From NCBI GenBank assembly GCA_905479995.1, contig CAJQON010000015.1, positions 1 to 64,000 on the forward strand: a stretch of 64,000 nucleotides of DNA. The letters run 5' to 3'. The stretch's first letter is position 1. Each line of letters opens with the position of its first letter. Both the position numbers and the translations under genes were made by a program. Positions 27,051-35,246 of this stretch are shown piece after piece. The notes under the pieces were generated by a model. The model did no database searches and had not been told where the DNA came from. It saw only the letters and a list, made by a program, of their open reading frames with translations. This DNA is from an uncultured Flavobacteriales bacterium. Lineage in GTDB: Bacteria; Bacteroidota; Bacteroidia; Flavobacteriales_E; Vicingaceae.

Positions 27051-29402
27051 ATGAATAGAATTTTTATTAAAAGCTCAATATTAATATTACTAACACTAAT
27101 TGTAGGTGCTGGAGTATATGCACAAGGAACCGTTAGAGGATTTGTTTACAATGATAAATCGGGAGAGGTAGAAATTGGAGCTACAGTTTATCTTAAAGGG
27201 ACTACAATGGGAGCGGCAACAGATGTAAATGGATTTTACTCCATTACTAAGATACCTGCAGGATCATATACTTTAATGGTAACATCATTAGGTTTTGATA
27301 CACTTCAAATGGATGTTGCAGTTAAGGATAAACAAATTACTCAAAAAAACCACAATTTAGTAGAGGCATCAACAATGATGCAAACCTTTACTATTGATGC
27401 TGAGGCACAAGAAGCCAAAACACACGTTAAAATTTCGGTCGCTAAAATTACACCTAAAGACATTAAAACAATGCCATCAATTGGTGATCCTGATTTAGCA
27501 CAATATTTACAGGTTTTACCAGGTGTTACTTTTACTGGAGATCAAGGTGGGCAACTTTACATTAGAGGTGGTTCACCTGTTCAAAACAAAGTATTAATGG
27601 ATGGAATGATAATATATAATCCATTTCACTCTATTGGATTGTTTTCTGTTTTTGATACAGATATTATGAGAAGCGCAGATATTTATACTGGTGGATTTAA
27701 CGCTGAGTATGGAGGAAGAGTTTCCTCTATTATGGATATTACAACTCGAGATGGAGACAGAAAAAGATTGAGAGGGAAATTTTCAGCAAGTACATTTAGC
27801 TCTAAAATTATGTTGGAAGGACCGTTAAGTAAGCCAAAAGAAGGAAATGGAGGAATATCTTTTGTAGCATCTGCTAAACATTCCTACTTGGAGCAATCAT
27901 CAGAATTATATAAACCATTTTTTGAAGGACTAAGTTCTGATAATGCAAGAGGTGTAGATACAGCAGGTTTACCTTATGGATTTACTGATTTGTATGGTAA
28001 AATGACTTTTCATTCTGGTAATGGGAGTAAGGTTAGTGTATTTGGGTTTAACTTTAGAGACAATGTAAACTATCCAAACATATCTACACTAAAATGGAAC
28101 TCTGGCGGAGGTGGTTTAAACTTTGTGTTGGTTCCAGCAACATCTAAAACATTAATAGAAGGAGTAGTTGCAGTGTCAAATTATAGAATTGAGCTAGTAG
28201 AAGCAGATAGCTTGCCTAGGTATAGTTCTATTAATGGTTTTAATGCAGGAATGGATTTTACTACTTTTTCAGGTGATAATGAGTTTAAATACGGGTTTGA
28301 AATGTTAGGCTTTAAAACAGATTACACTTTTGTAAACTCTGTAGGAACAAGAATTGAGCAAATTGAAAACACGACCGAAATGTCTGGGTTTTTTATGTAT
28401 AGAATTAATACAGGTAAAATGGTAATTGAGCCAAGTGTAAGATTACAGTATTATTCATCGCTATCAACTTTTTCACCAGAACCGAGGTTAGGATTTAAAT
28501 ACAACGCAACGAAAAGATTTAGAATAAAAGCTGCAGCTGGAATGTATTCTCAAAACTTAATTAGTGCCAATTCTGATAGAGATATTGTAAACTTATTTTA
28601 TGGCTTTTTATCTGGACCAGATAACTTACAAGAAGAAATTACAGAACAAGATGGAACAGTTAGAGAGGTGACACATGCTTTGCAAAAAGCAAACCATGCT
28701 ATACTTGGATTTGAATACGATTTAAGTAACTCATTAAACTTAAATATTGAAGGCTACTATAAGGCATTTACGCAATTAACCAATACCAATAGAAATCAAA
28801 TATTTGATGAGACAGACCCAGCTGCTGAAGATAAGGCTGACGAACTAAAGAAAGAGTTTATTGTAGAAACAGGAGATGCTTACGGTGTTGATGTAGCTCT
28901 TAAATATACTTCAACCCATATTAATGTTTGGACCGTTTATTCTTTAGGTAAAGTAACTCGTTGGGATGGTCTTGTTGAGTATAGTCCAGTATTTGATAGA
29001 AGACACAATGTAAACGTTGTAGTTGCTTACATTTTTGGAAAAGACTTAAACTGGGAATTTAATACGCGTTGGAACTTAGCATCAGGCTTTCCATTTACAC
29101 AAACACAAGGGTTTTATGAAGGAGTTGACTTTTCATCAATAGATCAGGCGTATACTTCTACAAACGGAGAGCTAAACATAGAATATGCCGAAATTAATAA
29201 AGGAAGATTACCTTACTATCATAGGTTAGATATTAACTTAAAAAGGAAATTTGAATTAGGAAAAAACTCAACTTTAGAAGCTAATATTGGTGCTACCAAT
29301 GCTTATAATAGAGACAACATATTCTTTATAGATAGAGTAACAGCAGAAAAAGTTTATCAATTACCGTTAATGCCGAGTTTCGGTTTTAGCTTAACTTTTT
29401 AA
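27051..29402 (+). CDS. TonB-dependent receptor with carboxypeptidase-regulatory N-terminal domain
   Basis: A 783-residue outer-membrane receptor. A signal peptide (about 1-24, ending GVYAQ) is followed by a carboxypeptidase D regulatory-like sandwich (about 27-110, GTVRGFVYNDKSGEVEIGA), then the plug (about 125-240) with LPGVTFTGDQGGQLYIRGG, DGMIIYNPFH and GGFNAEYGGRVSSIMDI. The rest is beta-barrel, closing with an aromatic C-terminus (PSFGFSLTF) recognised by the BAM machinery. No SusD-like partner lies next to it, so a polysaccharide role is not supported. The cargo is unknown; siderophores, vitamins or peptides are possible. It is flanked by 169 bp of upstream non-coding DNA. Confidence 0.9.
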   Translation: MNRIFIKSSILILLTLIVGAGVYAQGTVRGFVYNDKSGEVEIGATVYLKGTTMGAATDVNGFYSITKIPAGSYTLMVTSLGFDTLQMDVAVKDKQITQKNHNLVEASTMMQTFTIDAEAQEAKTHVKISVAKITPKDIKTMPSIGDPDLAQYLQVLPGVTFTGDQGGQLYIRGGSPVQNKVLMDGMIIYNPFHSIGLFSVFDTDIMRSADIYTGGFNAEYGGRVSSIMDITTRDGDRKRLRGKFSASTFSSKIMLEGPLSKPKEGNGGISFVASAKHSYLEQSSELYKPFFEGLSSDNARGVDTAGLPYGFTDLYGKMTFHSGNGSKVSVFGFNFRDNVNYPNISTLKWNSGGGGLNFVLVPATSKTLIEGVVAVSNYRIELVEADSLPRYSSINGFNAGMDFTTFSGDNEFKYGFEMLGFKTDYTFVNSVGTRIEQIENTTEMSGFFMYRINTGKMVIEPSVRLQYYSSLSTFSPEPRLGFKYNATKRFRIKAAAGMYSQNLISANSDRDIVNLFYGFLSGPDNLQEEITEQDGTVREVTHALQKANHAILGFEYDLSNSLNLNIEGYYKAFTQLTNTNRNQIFDETDPAAEDKADELKKEFIVETGDAYGVDVALKYTSTHINVWTVYSLGKVTRWDGLVEYSPVFDRRHNVNVVVAYIFGKDLNWEFNTRWNLASGFPFTQTQGFYEGVDFSSIDQAYTSTNGELNIEYAEINKGRLPYYHRLDINLKRKFELGKNSTLEANIGATNAYNRDNIFFIDRVTAEKVYQLPLMPSFGFSLTF

Positions 29403-29421
29403 TAAAAAAAAAATAAAACGG

Positions 29422-29450
29422 TTGGTTTAAGAAATAAATAATTATTTTTG
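29422..29450 (+). promoter_or_regulatory. Promoter of rplU-rpmA
   Basis: TTGG at 29422-29425 and TATTTTTG at 29443-29450 are separated by 17 bp. The second is an exact TAnnTTTG match. The rplU ATG lies about 31 bp downstream. Confidence 0.55.
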
Positions 29451-29481
29451 CAGCCGTTTTAAAAACCAAAATCAATATAAA

Positions 29482-29976
29482 ATGTACGCAATAGTTGAAA
29501 TAGCAGGGCAGCAATTTAAAGTTGAAAAAGACCAACAACTTTTTGTACATCGTTTAGAAGGAAAAGAAGGGAGTAAAATTACTTTCGATAACGTTCTTTT
29601 AATCGATAACAAAGGAAAAGTTAATGTTGGCGCCCCAGTTATCAAAGGTGCATCAGTTTCTGCAAAAGTAATTGAACACCTTAAAGGCGATAAAGTAATC
29701 GTGTTTAAAAAGAAAAGAAGAAAAGGATATAAAGTTAAAAACGGACATCGTCAGTATTTAACTCAAATCCAAATTGAAGGAATTTCTGAAAAAGGTGGTG
29801 CAGCAAAGCCAGCTGAGAAGAAAGCAGAACCTAAAGCAAAAGCGGAAGCTGCGCCAAAGGCAGAAGCTAAAGCTCCAGCAGCTAAAAAACCTGCAGCTAA
29901 GAAGCCTGCAGCAGCAAAAAAACCAGCAGCTAAGAAACCTGCAGCAAAAAAAGCTGACGATTCAGCTAAAAAATAA
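29482..29976 (+). CDS. rplU: 50S ribosomal protein L21 with Ala/Lys/Pro-rich tail
   Basis: A 164-residue L21. Residues 1-100 are the normal ribosomal core ([32 protein letters not shown]). Residues about 105-164 are an added low-complexity tail built from Ala, Lys and Pro, with repeats of AAKKP. L21 in most bacteria is near 100-105 residues, so the tail is an extension, as also seen in other Bacteroidota. It resembles histone-H1-like tails and is presumably exposed and flexible. rpmA follows after 39 bp, the usual L21-L27 pair. Confidence 0.96.
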   Translation: MYAIVEIAGQQFKVEKDQQLFVHRLEGKEGSKITFDNVLLIDNKGKVNVGAPVIKGASVSAKVIEHLKGDKVIVFKKKRRKGYKVKNGHRQYLTQIQIEGISEKGGAAKPAEKKAEPKAKAEAAPKAEAKAPAAKKPAAKKPAAAKKPAAKKPAAKKADDSAKK

Positions 29977-30015
29977 TAACATTACTCCATATTTAGGAGC
30001 TTAAATTATAATATT

Positions 30016-30279
30016 ATGGCACATAAGAAAGGAGCCGGTAGTTCAAAAAACGGTAGAGAATCAGAATCGAAACGATTAGGTGTAAAAATCTTTGGTGGAC
30101 AAGCTGCAATAGCTGGAAACATTATCGTTCGTCAAAGAGGTACAAAACACCGTCCAGGAGTAAATGTAGGTATTGGTAAAGACCATACTTTATTTGCTTT
30201 AGTTGATGGAGTGGTTAGCTTTAGAAAAAAGAGAGACAATAAATCTTATGTTTCGGTTGATCCGTTAACAGAAGCATAG
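30016..30279 (+). CDS. rpmA: 50S ribosomal protein L27
   Basis: An 87-residue L27. It starts [16 protein letters not shown], giving the N-terminal arm that reaches the peptidyl-transferase centre directly, without the cleavable extension of Firmicutes. The conserved [10 protein letters not shown] and [20 protein letters not shown] blocks follow. It is co-transcribed with rplU and ended by the terminator at 30298-30340. Confidence 0.97.
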   Translation: MAHKKGAGSSKNGRESESKRLGVKIFGGQAAIAGNIIVRQRGTKHRPGVNVGIGKDHTLFALVDGVVSFRKKRDNKSYVSVDPLTEA

Positions 30280-30297
30280 TTTATTTATAAATAATTT

Positions 30298-30340
30298 AAA
30301 ACTCCTGTTTCTATTTTTAATAGATGCAGGAGTTTTTTTG
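30298..30340 (+). terminator. Terminator after rpmA
   Basis: Stem AAAACTCCTG pairs with CAGGAGTTTT around a 19-nt AT-rich loop (itself able to form CTATT/AATAG), followed by a T tract that ends in TTTG (30337-30340). That TTTG is also the likely -33 element for serS. Confidence 0.82.
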
Positions 30341-30370
30341 TTTATATCCATCGCTTATTTACTAAATTTG
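30337..30370 (+). promoter_or_regulatory. serS promoter overlapping the rpmA terminator
   Basis: TTTG at 30337-30340, the end of the terminator T tract, and TAAATTTG at 30363-30370 match the -33/-7 consensus with 22 bp between. The serS ATG is 24 bp downstream of the -7 box. Confidence 0.5.
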
Positions 30371-30393
30371 TTTATTAAATAATATTAGCATAA

Positions 30394-31182
30394 ATGTTAC
30401 AAACACCTTTTATTAGAGCACATAAAGACCTAGTCATTGAAAGGCTAAAAACAAGAAACTTTGACGGAACTGAAATCATCAATCAAATATTGGTTTTAGA
30501 TGACGACCGAAAAGTAACGCAACAAAAACTAGATAACTTGCTATCAGAAAGCAATCAAATAGCCAAACAAATTGGTGAGTTGTTTAAATCTGGAAAGCAA
30601 GCTGAAGCTGTTGAGTTTAAGCAAAAAGCAGCTGAACTTAAAGAGCAGTCAGCAAGTTTGAAGGAAAGTCAAAATAAAATTGCAGAAGATCTTCAACAGC
30701 TATTGTATCAAGTGCCTAATGTTCCCAATGAAATTGTTCCTCCAGGAAAAAGCGATGAAGACAATGAAATTATATTAGAACAAGGTTTAATACCTAATTT
30801 GTATGATGGCGCTAAACCACATTGGGATTTGGCCAAAGACTTTAACTTAATCGATTTTGAATTAGGTGTTAAAATTACAGGTGCAGGTTTTCCAATCTAC
30901 AAAGGTAAAGGAGCTAAATTACAACGTGCATTAATTAATTTCTTTTTAGATGAAGCTGATCAGAGTGGGTATGAAGAAGTAATCCCCCCATTAATGGTTA
31001 ACGAAGCTTCTGGCTTCGGAACTGGTCAATTGCCAGATAAGGAAGGTCAGATGTATTATATGCCCGCTGATGACCTCTATATGATTCCTACAGCTGAGGT
31101 TCCAATTACTAATATTTACAGAGACGTAATTTTAAAAGAAGAAGACTTTCCTATAAAAAATGTAGGTTACACACCTTGTTAG
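30394..31182 (+). CDS. serS: Seryl-tRNA synthetase, N-terminal part (reading frame broken)
   Basis: These 262 codons hold the N-terminal tRNA-binding coiled-coil arm (about 30-105, many Lys/Glu/Gln heptads) and the first part of the class II catalytic core up to motif 2. The frame ends at TAG 31180-31182 directly after VGYTPC. In the +1 frame the sequence continues [14 protein letters not shown] from 31181. Family members read TPCFRREAGS, so one Phe codon has shrunk to a single T, a loss of two bases. The enzyme charges tRNA-Ser and is normally essential. I consider a sequencing or assembly error most likely. Confidence 0.93.
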   Translation: MLQTPFIRAHKDLVIERLKTRNFDGTEIINQILVLDDDRKVTQQKLDNLLSESNQIAKQIGELFKSGKQAEAVEFKQKAAELKEQSASLKESQNKIAEDLQQLLYQVPNVPNEIVPPGKSDEDNEIILEQGLIPNLYDGAKPHWDLAKDFNLIDFELGVKITGAGFPIYKGKGAKLQRALINFFLDEADQSGYEEVIPPLMVNEASGFGTGQLPDKEGQMYYMPADDLYMIPTAEVPITNIYRDVILKEEDFPIKNVGYTPC

Positions 31183-31663
31183 AAGAGAAGCCGGATCTTA
31201 TGGGAAAGATGTACGTGGATTAAATCGCTTGCATCAATTTGATAAAGTAGAAATAGTACAAATACAACATCCAGAAAAATCTTATGAAACATTAGATGTA
31301 ATGGTGGAGCATGTAAAAAGTTTATTGACTAAGCTAGGCTTGCCTTATAGAGTTGCTAAACTTTGTGGTGGTGATTTAGGATTTACTGCTGCTTTAACCT
31401 TCGATTTAGAAGTATATTCTGCTGCGCAAGAAAAATGGTTGGAGGTTAGTTCAATTTCTAATTTTGAATCGTTTCAGGCCAATAGGTTGAAATGTAGGTA
31501 TAAAGACAGTGACGGAAAAACCCAATTGGTACACACACTAAATGGAAGTGCCTTAGCGTTACCTAGAATAATGGCGGCATTACTAGAGAATAATCAAACA
31601 GCAGAAGGAATAAAAATTCCTGAAGCTTTAGTGAAATATACAGGATTTGACATCATACAATAA
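31181..31663 (+). CDS. serS: Seryl-tRNA synthetase, C-terminal part (continuation after frameshift)
   Basis: The remainder of the same synthetase in the next frame, about 160 codons. It starts inside motif 2 ([20 protein letters not shown]) and runs through the serine-site segment to motif 3 ([22 protein letters not shown]). A possible independent start is TTG 31229, but it would begin after motif 2 and cannot make an active enzyme alone. Together the parts give about 423 residues, the normal SerRS length, with no other damage, as expected for a recent or artefactual frameshift. Confidence 0.9.
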   Translation, partial: RREAGSYGKDVRGLNRLHQFDKVEIVQIQHPEKSYETLDVMVEHVKSLLTKLGLPYRVAKLCGGDLGFTAALTFDLEVYSAAQEKWLEVSSISNFESFQANRLKCRYKDSDGKTQLVHTLNGSALALPRIMAALLENNQTAEGIKIPEALVKYTGFDIIQ

Positions 31664-31667
31664 AAAG

Positions 31668-32219
31668 ATGAAAAAATATTTAGTAGGAATTATAGTTGTA
31701 TCATTAGTGCTTGGAGCTTGCACACAGGTTAATGAAAAGGAAATTGGCGAAGTTGATGGCCTAATTAATATTTTAGGAGAAACAGAAAAAACATTACTTT
31801 CTGTAGATACTTCGAGGGCATTTTCGGCAAAGCGACAGATTGCACAAGATTTGATGCTTATTGAAAGTACAACTGATACATTGGATAAAGAAACGGCCTT
31901 TAAGTTAGGTGATTATTATGCAGGAAAAAAAAGGCTTATCCGTTTTTCTTTTAATTATGCCAGCTTTATTTCAACCATTAATGTTAGAAAAAATCAACTA
32001 GCAAATTTAAAGCAAGATTTAACCAATGGATTGATTACCAAAGAAAAATTTCCAAGCTATTACCAAGAGGAACAAGCTGCGGTATTGGAATTAAATACTA
32101 AAGTAAATAAATCAGTAGGTGGTATAGAAGTTGCAATACAAAAGATGGAGTTAGATCGTGATGAGATTTTACAGATTTTTGAAGCATTAAAGAAAGATTC
32201 ACCTCAGAATGGAGAATGA
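31668..32219 (+). CDS. Predicted lipoprotein, helical, unknown function
   Basis: A 183-residue lipoprotein. I start it at ATG 31668 (MKKYLVGII), 4 bp after the serS stop, because the signal peptide and lipobox (LGAC, Cys18) follow directly. An in-frame extension to 31647 would add seven residues inside serS. The mature protein is charged and mostly helical with coiled-coil character (KNQLANLKQDLTNGLI, VNKSVGGIEVAIQKMELD). No family is recognised. The stop overlaps the next start (ATGA, 4 bp), so it is coupled to the TPR protein and may work with it at the membrane. Confidence 0.75.
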   Translation: MKKYLVGIIVVSLVLGACTQVNEKEIGEVDGLINILGETEKTLLSVDTSRAFSAKRQIAQDLMLIESTTDTLDKETAFKLGDYYAGKKRLIRFSFNYASFISTINVRKNQLANLKQDLTNGLITKEKFPSYYQEEQAAVLELNTKVNKSVGGIEVAIQKMELDRDEILQIFEALKKDSPQNGE

Positions 32220-34261
32220 AAAAATACCTTAAAATATTCCTGGTTTCACTAATTGCATTAAGTTGTTTGAGTAATAGTTTTGCTCAAAATACTACAGATG
32301 ATAGATTGGCAGATCAGTACTTTAACAATAAAGAATATGGTAAGGCAGTAATTTATTACGAAAAGCTATTCAATCGCTCTGACCTTCCAGTTCACTACCT
32401 TCGATTACTCAATTGTTTTTTAAATTTAGAAGAATACAAAAATGCTGAAAAACTAACCAAAAGGCAGGTTAAAAAGAAGCCTTTTAGGTTAGATTTTTTG
32501 GTCGATTTAGGTAATGTTTATGAAGTTTCTGGAGCTTCCTTAAAAGCTGGGCAATCGTATGATAAAGCCCTTAAGTTGCTCTCTCCAGACAATACTCAAA
32601 TTATGAGTTTAGCCAACGCATTTTTGAAATATAAAAAAACCGATTATACGATAAAAACCTATCAAAAAGGACGGAAATTATTAAAAGGAAGTTACCCTTT
32701 TAATTTTGAATTGGCTCAAGTATATAGTCAAATTGGAGAAACAGATCAGATGTTTAATGAATATTTAAACCTGTTAGAATATCAATCATCCTATATTCAA
32801 AGCATTCAAAATGCCTTACAAACAAGTTTAAATCCAGATGAAGGAGGTAAAAACAAAGCCTTGTTAAAAACATTGCTAATTAAGCGAATTCAAAAAAGTG
32901 GTGATACCAAAATTTATCCAGAAATGTTGATTTGGTTGTACATTCAAGATAAGAATTTTACAGGGGCGTTCATTCAAGCTAAAGCAATGGATAAGCGTTA
33001 TAAAGAAACGGGTAAACGAATTGATCAGTTAGCGAAATTGAGTGCCGCTAATAAGGATTATGAAAACGCTATAGCTTGTTATGAGTATTTAATTTTAAAA
33101 GGTGATGAGAGTTATTATTACCTTACTTCAAAAATGGAGTTAGTAGAAGTGTATAACACTAAAATTATTACTTCAGGAAACTATACGCAAGAAGATCTTG
33201 TTAATCTTGAAAGTAATTATAATTCAACAATCAATGAATTAGGAAGAAATGCTTCAACATCATCTTTGTTGAGAGGATTGGCGCATTTGCAAGCTTTCTA
33301 TTTACACAATACAGATGATGCCATAATCTTATTGAATGAGATTCTTAAAATTCCTAGATTAAAACCTCACGATGCTGCAAAGGCAAAACTAGAACTAGCA
33401 GATATTTATGTTTTTACCGATGATATTTGGGAGGCTTCATTACTTTATTCTCAAGTAGAAAAAGCCTATAAGTACGATCAGTTAGGAGAGCAGGCCAAGT
33501 TTAAAAACGCTAAAATTTCTTTTTATACAGGAGATTTTGGTTGGGCTAAAACACAATTAAATGTATTAAAAGCCTCTACATCAAAACTTATAGCAAATGA
33601 CGCTATGCAATTGTCTATTTTAATTACCGATAACATTGGTATAGATACTACTGAAGCGCCATTGTTAATGTTTGCCAAAGCAGATTTGTTGGCTTTTCAA
33701 AATAAAAATGAAGAAGCAATGCTGATGTTGGATATGTTAAAAAAGGAATATCCGGCACATACTATTATGGATGATATTTTGTACAAGCGTTTTCAAATTA
33801 ATTATAAGCAGCAAATGTTTGAAGCAGCAGCTAACAACCTTATTGAAATAGTAGATAATTACAGTTTTGATATTCTAGCAGACGATGCCATTTACAATTT
33901 AGCTTTGTTAAACGATTATCAATTTAATAAAAAAGAAAAGGCATCTTACTACTATAAAAAGCTATTATTCGACTTTCAAAGCAGTGTTTATGTTGTAGAT
34001 TCTCGTAAACGATATAGAGAAATTAATAATGAAGTAAAGATTCTTGATATTGATGAAGATAATTTAACGATTGGGACCTTTAATGGAAGTGGAAAACACA
34101 CAATTTACAATCAAAATAAACAAATCTCTAAAGAGGGATTTTTTGAAAATTATCGTTTAATGGATGGTAAATGGTATCGTTATGATGACGATGGGAAGTT
34201 GATTAAGATAGAGCTTTACAAAAAAGGGGAATATTTAAAAGATGAAGATTTAAAAAATTAA
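32216..34261 (+). CDS. Periplasmic TPR-repeat protein
   Basis: A 681-residue protein with a signal peptide (about 1-24, SNSFAQ). Most of the chain is TPR-type helical repeats (for example DQYFNNKEYGKAVIYYEKL and LGNVYEVSGASLKAGQSY). The last 60 residues (YNQNKQISKEGFFENYRLMD, then DGKWYRYDDDGKLIKIELYK) resemble MORN-like beta-hairpins. It overlaps the lipoprotein gene upstream by 4 bp and the DUF2752 gene downstream by 1 bp, so all are one operon. It is probably a scaffold in the periplasm; partner and pathway are unknown. Confidence 0.78.
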   Translation: MKKYLKIFLVSLIALSCLSNSFAQNTTDDRLADQYFNNKEYGKAVIYYEKLFNRSDLPVHYLRLLNCFLNLEEYKNAEKLTKRQVKKKPFRLDFLVDLGNVYEVSGASLKAGQSYDKALKLLSPDNTQIMSLANAFLKYKKTDYTIKTYQKGRKLLKGSYPFNFELAQVYSQIGETDQMFNEYLNLLEYQSSYIQSIQNALQTSLNPDEGGKNKALLKTLLIKRIQKSGDTKIYPEMLIWLYIQDKNFTGAFIQAKAMDKRYKETGKRIDQLAKLSAANKDYENAIACYEYLILKGDESYYYLTSKMELVEVYNTKIITSGNYTQEDLVNLESNYNSTINELGRNASTSSLLRGLAHLQAFYLHNTDDAIILLNEILKIPRLKPHDAAKAKLELADIYVFTDDIWEASLLYSQVEKAYKYDQLGEQAKFKNAKISFYTGDFGWAKTQLNVLKASTSKLIANDAMQLSILITDNIGIDTTEAPLLMFAKADLLAFQNKNEEAMLMLDMLKKEYPAHTIMDDILYKRFQINYKQQMFEAAANNLIEIVDNYSFDILADDAIYNLALLNDYQFNKKEKASYYYKKLLFDFQSSVYVVDSRKRYREINNEVKILDIDEDNLTIGTFNGSGKHTIYNQNKQISKEGFFENYRLMDGKWYRYDDDGKLIKIELYKKGEYLKDEDLKN

Positions 34262-34563
34262 TGGGACTAATTACTTGGCTAGAAAATAACCTCTTGGCTT
34301 GTCCTTACAAAAAATACTTTGGTATGGATTGTTTGGGTTGTGGTATGCAGCGTTCTTTTGTAGCTCTTCTAAAGGGCGATTTTGCGAGTAGCTTTTATCT
34401 GTATCCAGCATTAATACCGCTAATTGGTCTCTTTCTATTTTTAATTGTACACCTTATTTTTAAATTTAGGAAAGGAGGTATTTGGTTAAAATACCTTTTC
34501 ATTTTTACGGTGTCTATTGTTGTTGTTAACTTTATACTTAAAGAATTTGTTAAATGGGTATAG
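34261..34563 (+). CDS. DUF2752 membrane protein
   Basis: A 100-residue inner-membrane protein. The N-terminal region carries the DUF2752 pattern of paired cysteines (LACPYKKYFGMDCLGCGMQRS, giving C-x8-9-C-x2-C) followed by two membrane helices (about 42-65 and 75-93). The family is common in Bacteroidota and has no known activity; the cysteines may bind metal. Its ATG shares the A of the preceding stop (TAATG), so translation is coupled to the TPR gene. Confidence 0.8.
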   Translation: MGLITWLENNLLACPYKKYFGMDCLGCGMQRSFVALLKGDFASSFYLYPALIPLIGLFLFLIVHLIFKFRKGGIWLKYLFIFTVSIVVVNFILKEFVKWV

Positions 34564-34606
34564 AATAATATCTATCCATTAATTTCAATAGAAAAATGTA
34601 AATTGT

Positions 34607-34614
34607 TACATTTG
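34607..34614 (+). promoter_or_regulatory. -7 box upstream of the DUF5606 gene
   Basis: TACATTTG matches TAnnTTTG exactly and lies 20 bp before the ATG at 34634. No convincing -33 element is visible. Confidence 0.45.
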
Positions 34615-34633
34615 TTTTCCTTAAAAATAATAT

Positions 34634-35185
34634 ATGAGTTTAGAATCAATCATTTCGATTACAGGTAAACCAGGTTTGTACAAGATTATTTCCCAAATTA
34701 AAAATGGATTAATCGTAGAATCAATTACCGATAAAAAAAGAATGCCAGTTTATGCATCAGAAAAAGTAAGTGCCTTAACGGATATTAGTATTTATACCCT
34801 TACAGGTGATATTCCTTTAGAAGAGATTTACGAAAAGCTAACTGCTAAAACAAGTGGTAAAGCTGCTGTTGATCATAAGGCAAGTCCTGATGAATTAAGA
34901 GCTGCTTTAAAAGAAGTAATCGAAGACTTTGATCAAGATAGAGTGTATCACTCAGATTTAAAGAAATTATTTCAATGGTTTAATATACTGGTAAACAATG
35001 GAATTGAATTAGGAAAAAAGAAAGAGACGAAAGCTAAAAAAGAAGATGGCGACAAAAAGACATCAGCTAAAAAAGCTCCAGCTAAAAAAGCAGTTAAAAA
35101 GCCAGTAGCAAAAAAACCTACTCCAAAAACTTCAGCTGCTAAAGGTGGTGGTAAAACAGCTACGCCATCTAAAAAAGGAAAGTAA
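34634..35185 (+). CDS. DUF5606 domain protein with Lys/Ala/Pro-rich tail
   Basis: A 183-residue cytoplasmic protein. Residues 1-125 are a DUF5606 domain (LESIISITGKPGLYKIISQ, YTLTGDIPLEEIYEKL, FDQDRVYHSDLKKLFQWFN). Residues about 128-183 are a basic tail with SAKKAPAKKAVKKP-type repeats, similar in composition to the tail on L21 in this window. The core function is unknown; the tail suggests contact with nucleic acid or the ribosome. It has its own -7 box and a terminator after it. Confidence 0.8.
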   Translation: MSLESIISITGKPGLYKIISQIKNGLIVESITDKKRMPVYASEKVSALTDISIYTLTGDIPLEEIYEKLTAKTSGKAAVDHKASPDELRAALKEVIEDFDQDRVYHSDLKKLFQWFNILVNNGIELGKKKETKAKKEDGDKKTSAKKAPAKKAVKKPVAKKPTPKTSAAKGGGKTATPSKKGK

Positions 35186-35205
35186 CAATACATTCAACAA
35201 TATAT

Positions 35206-35234
35206 ATCCGAGACAGTTTTGTCTCGGATTTTTT
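35206..35234 (+). terminator. Terminator after the DUF5606 gene
   Basis: Perfect stem ATCCGAGAC with GTCTCGGAT, 6-nt loop, then a T tract. The loop region reads CAGTTTTG (35214-35221), 7 of 8 matches to a -7 box, and an ATG at 35235 follows at once. Confidence 0.88.
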
Positions 35235-35246
35235 ATGCTCAAAAAT

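Noticed and set aside
27051-29402. Polysaccharide utilisation locus
   Set aside because: No SusD-like gene or glycoside hydrolase adjoins the receptor.
31177-31183. Programmed frameshift in serS
   Set aside because: The shift site TGT-TAG lacks a slippery run and a +1 shift would drop a conserved Phe; not the best explanation.
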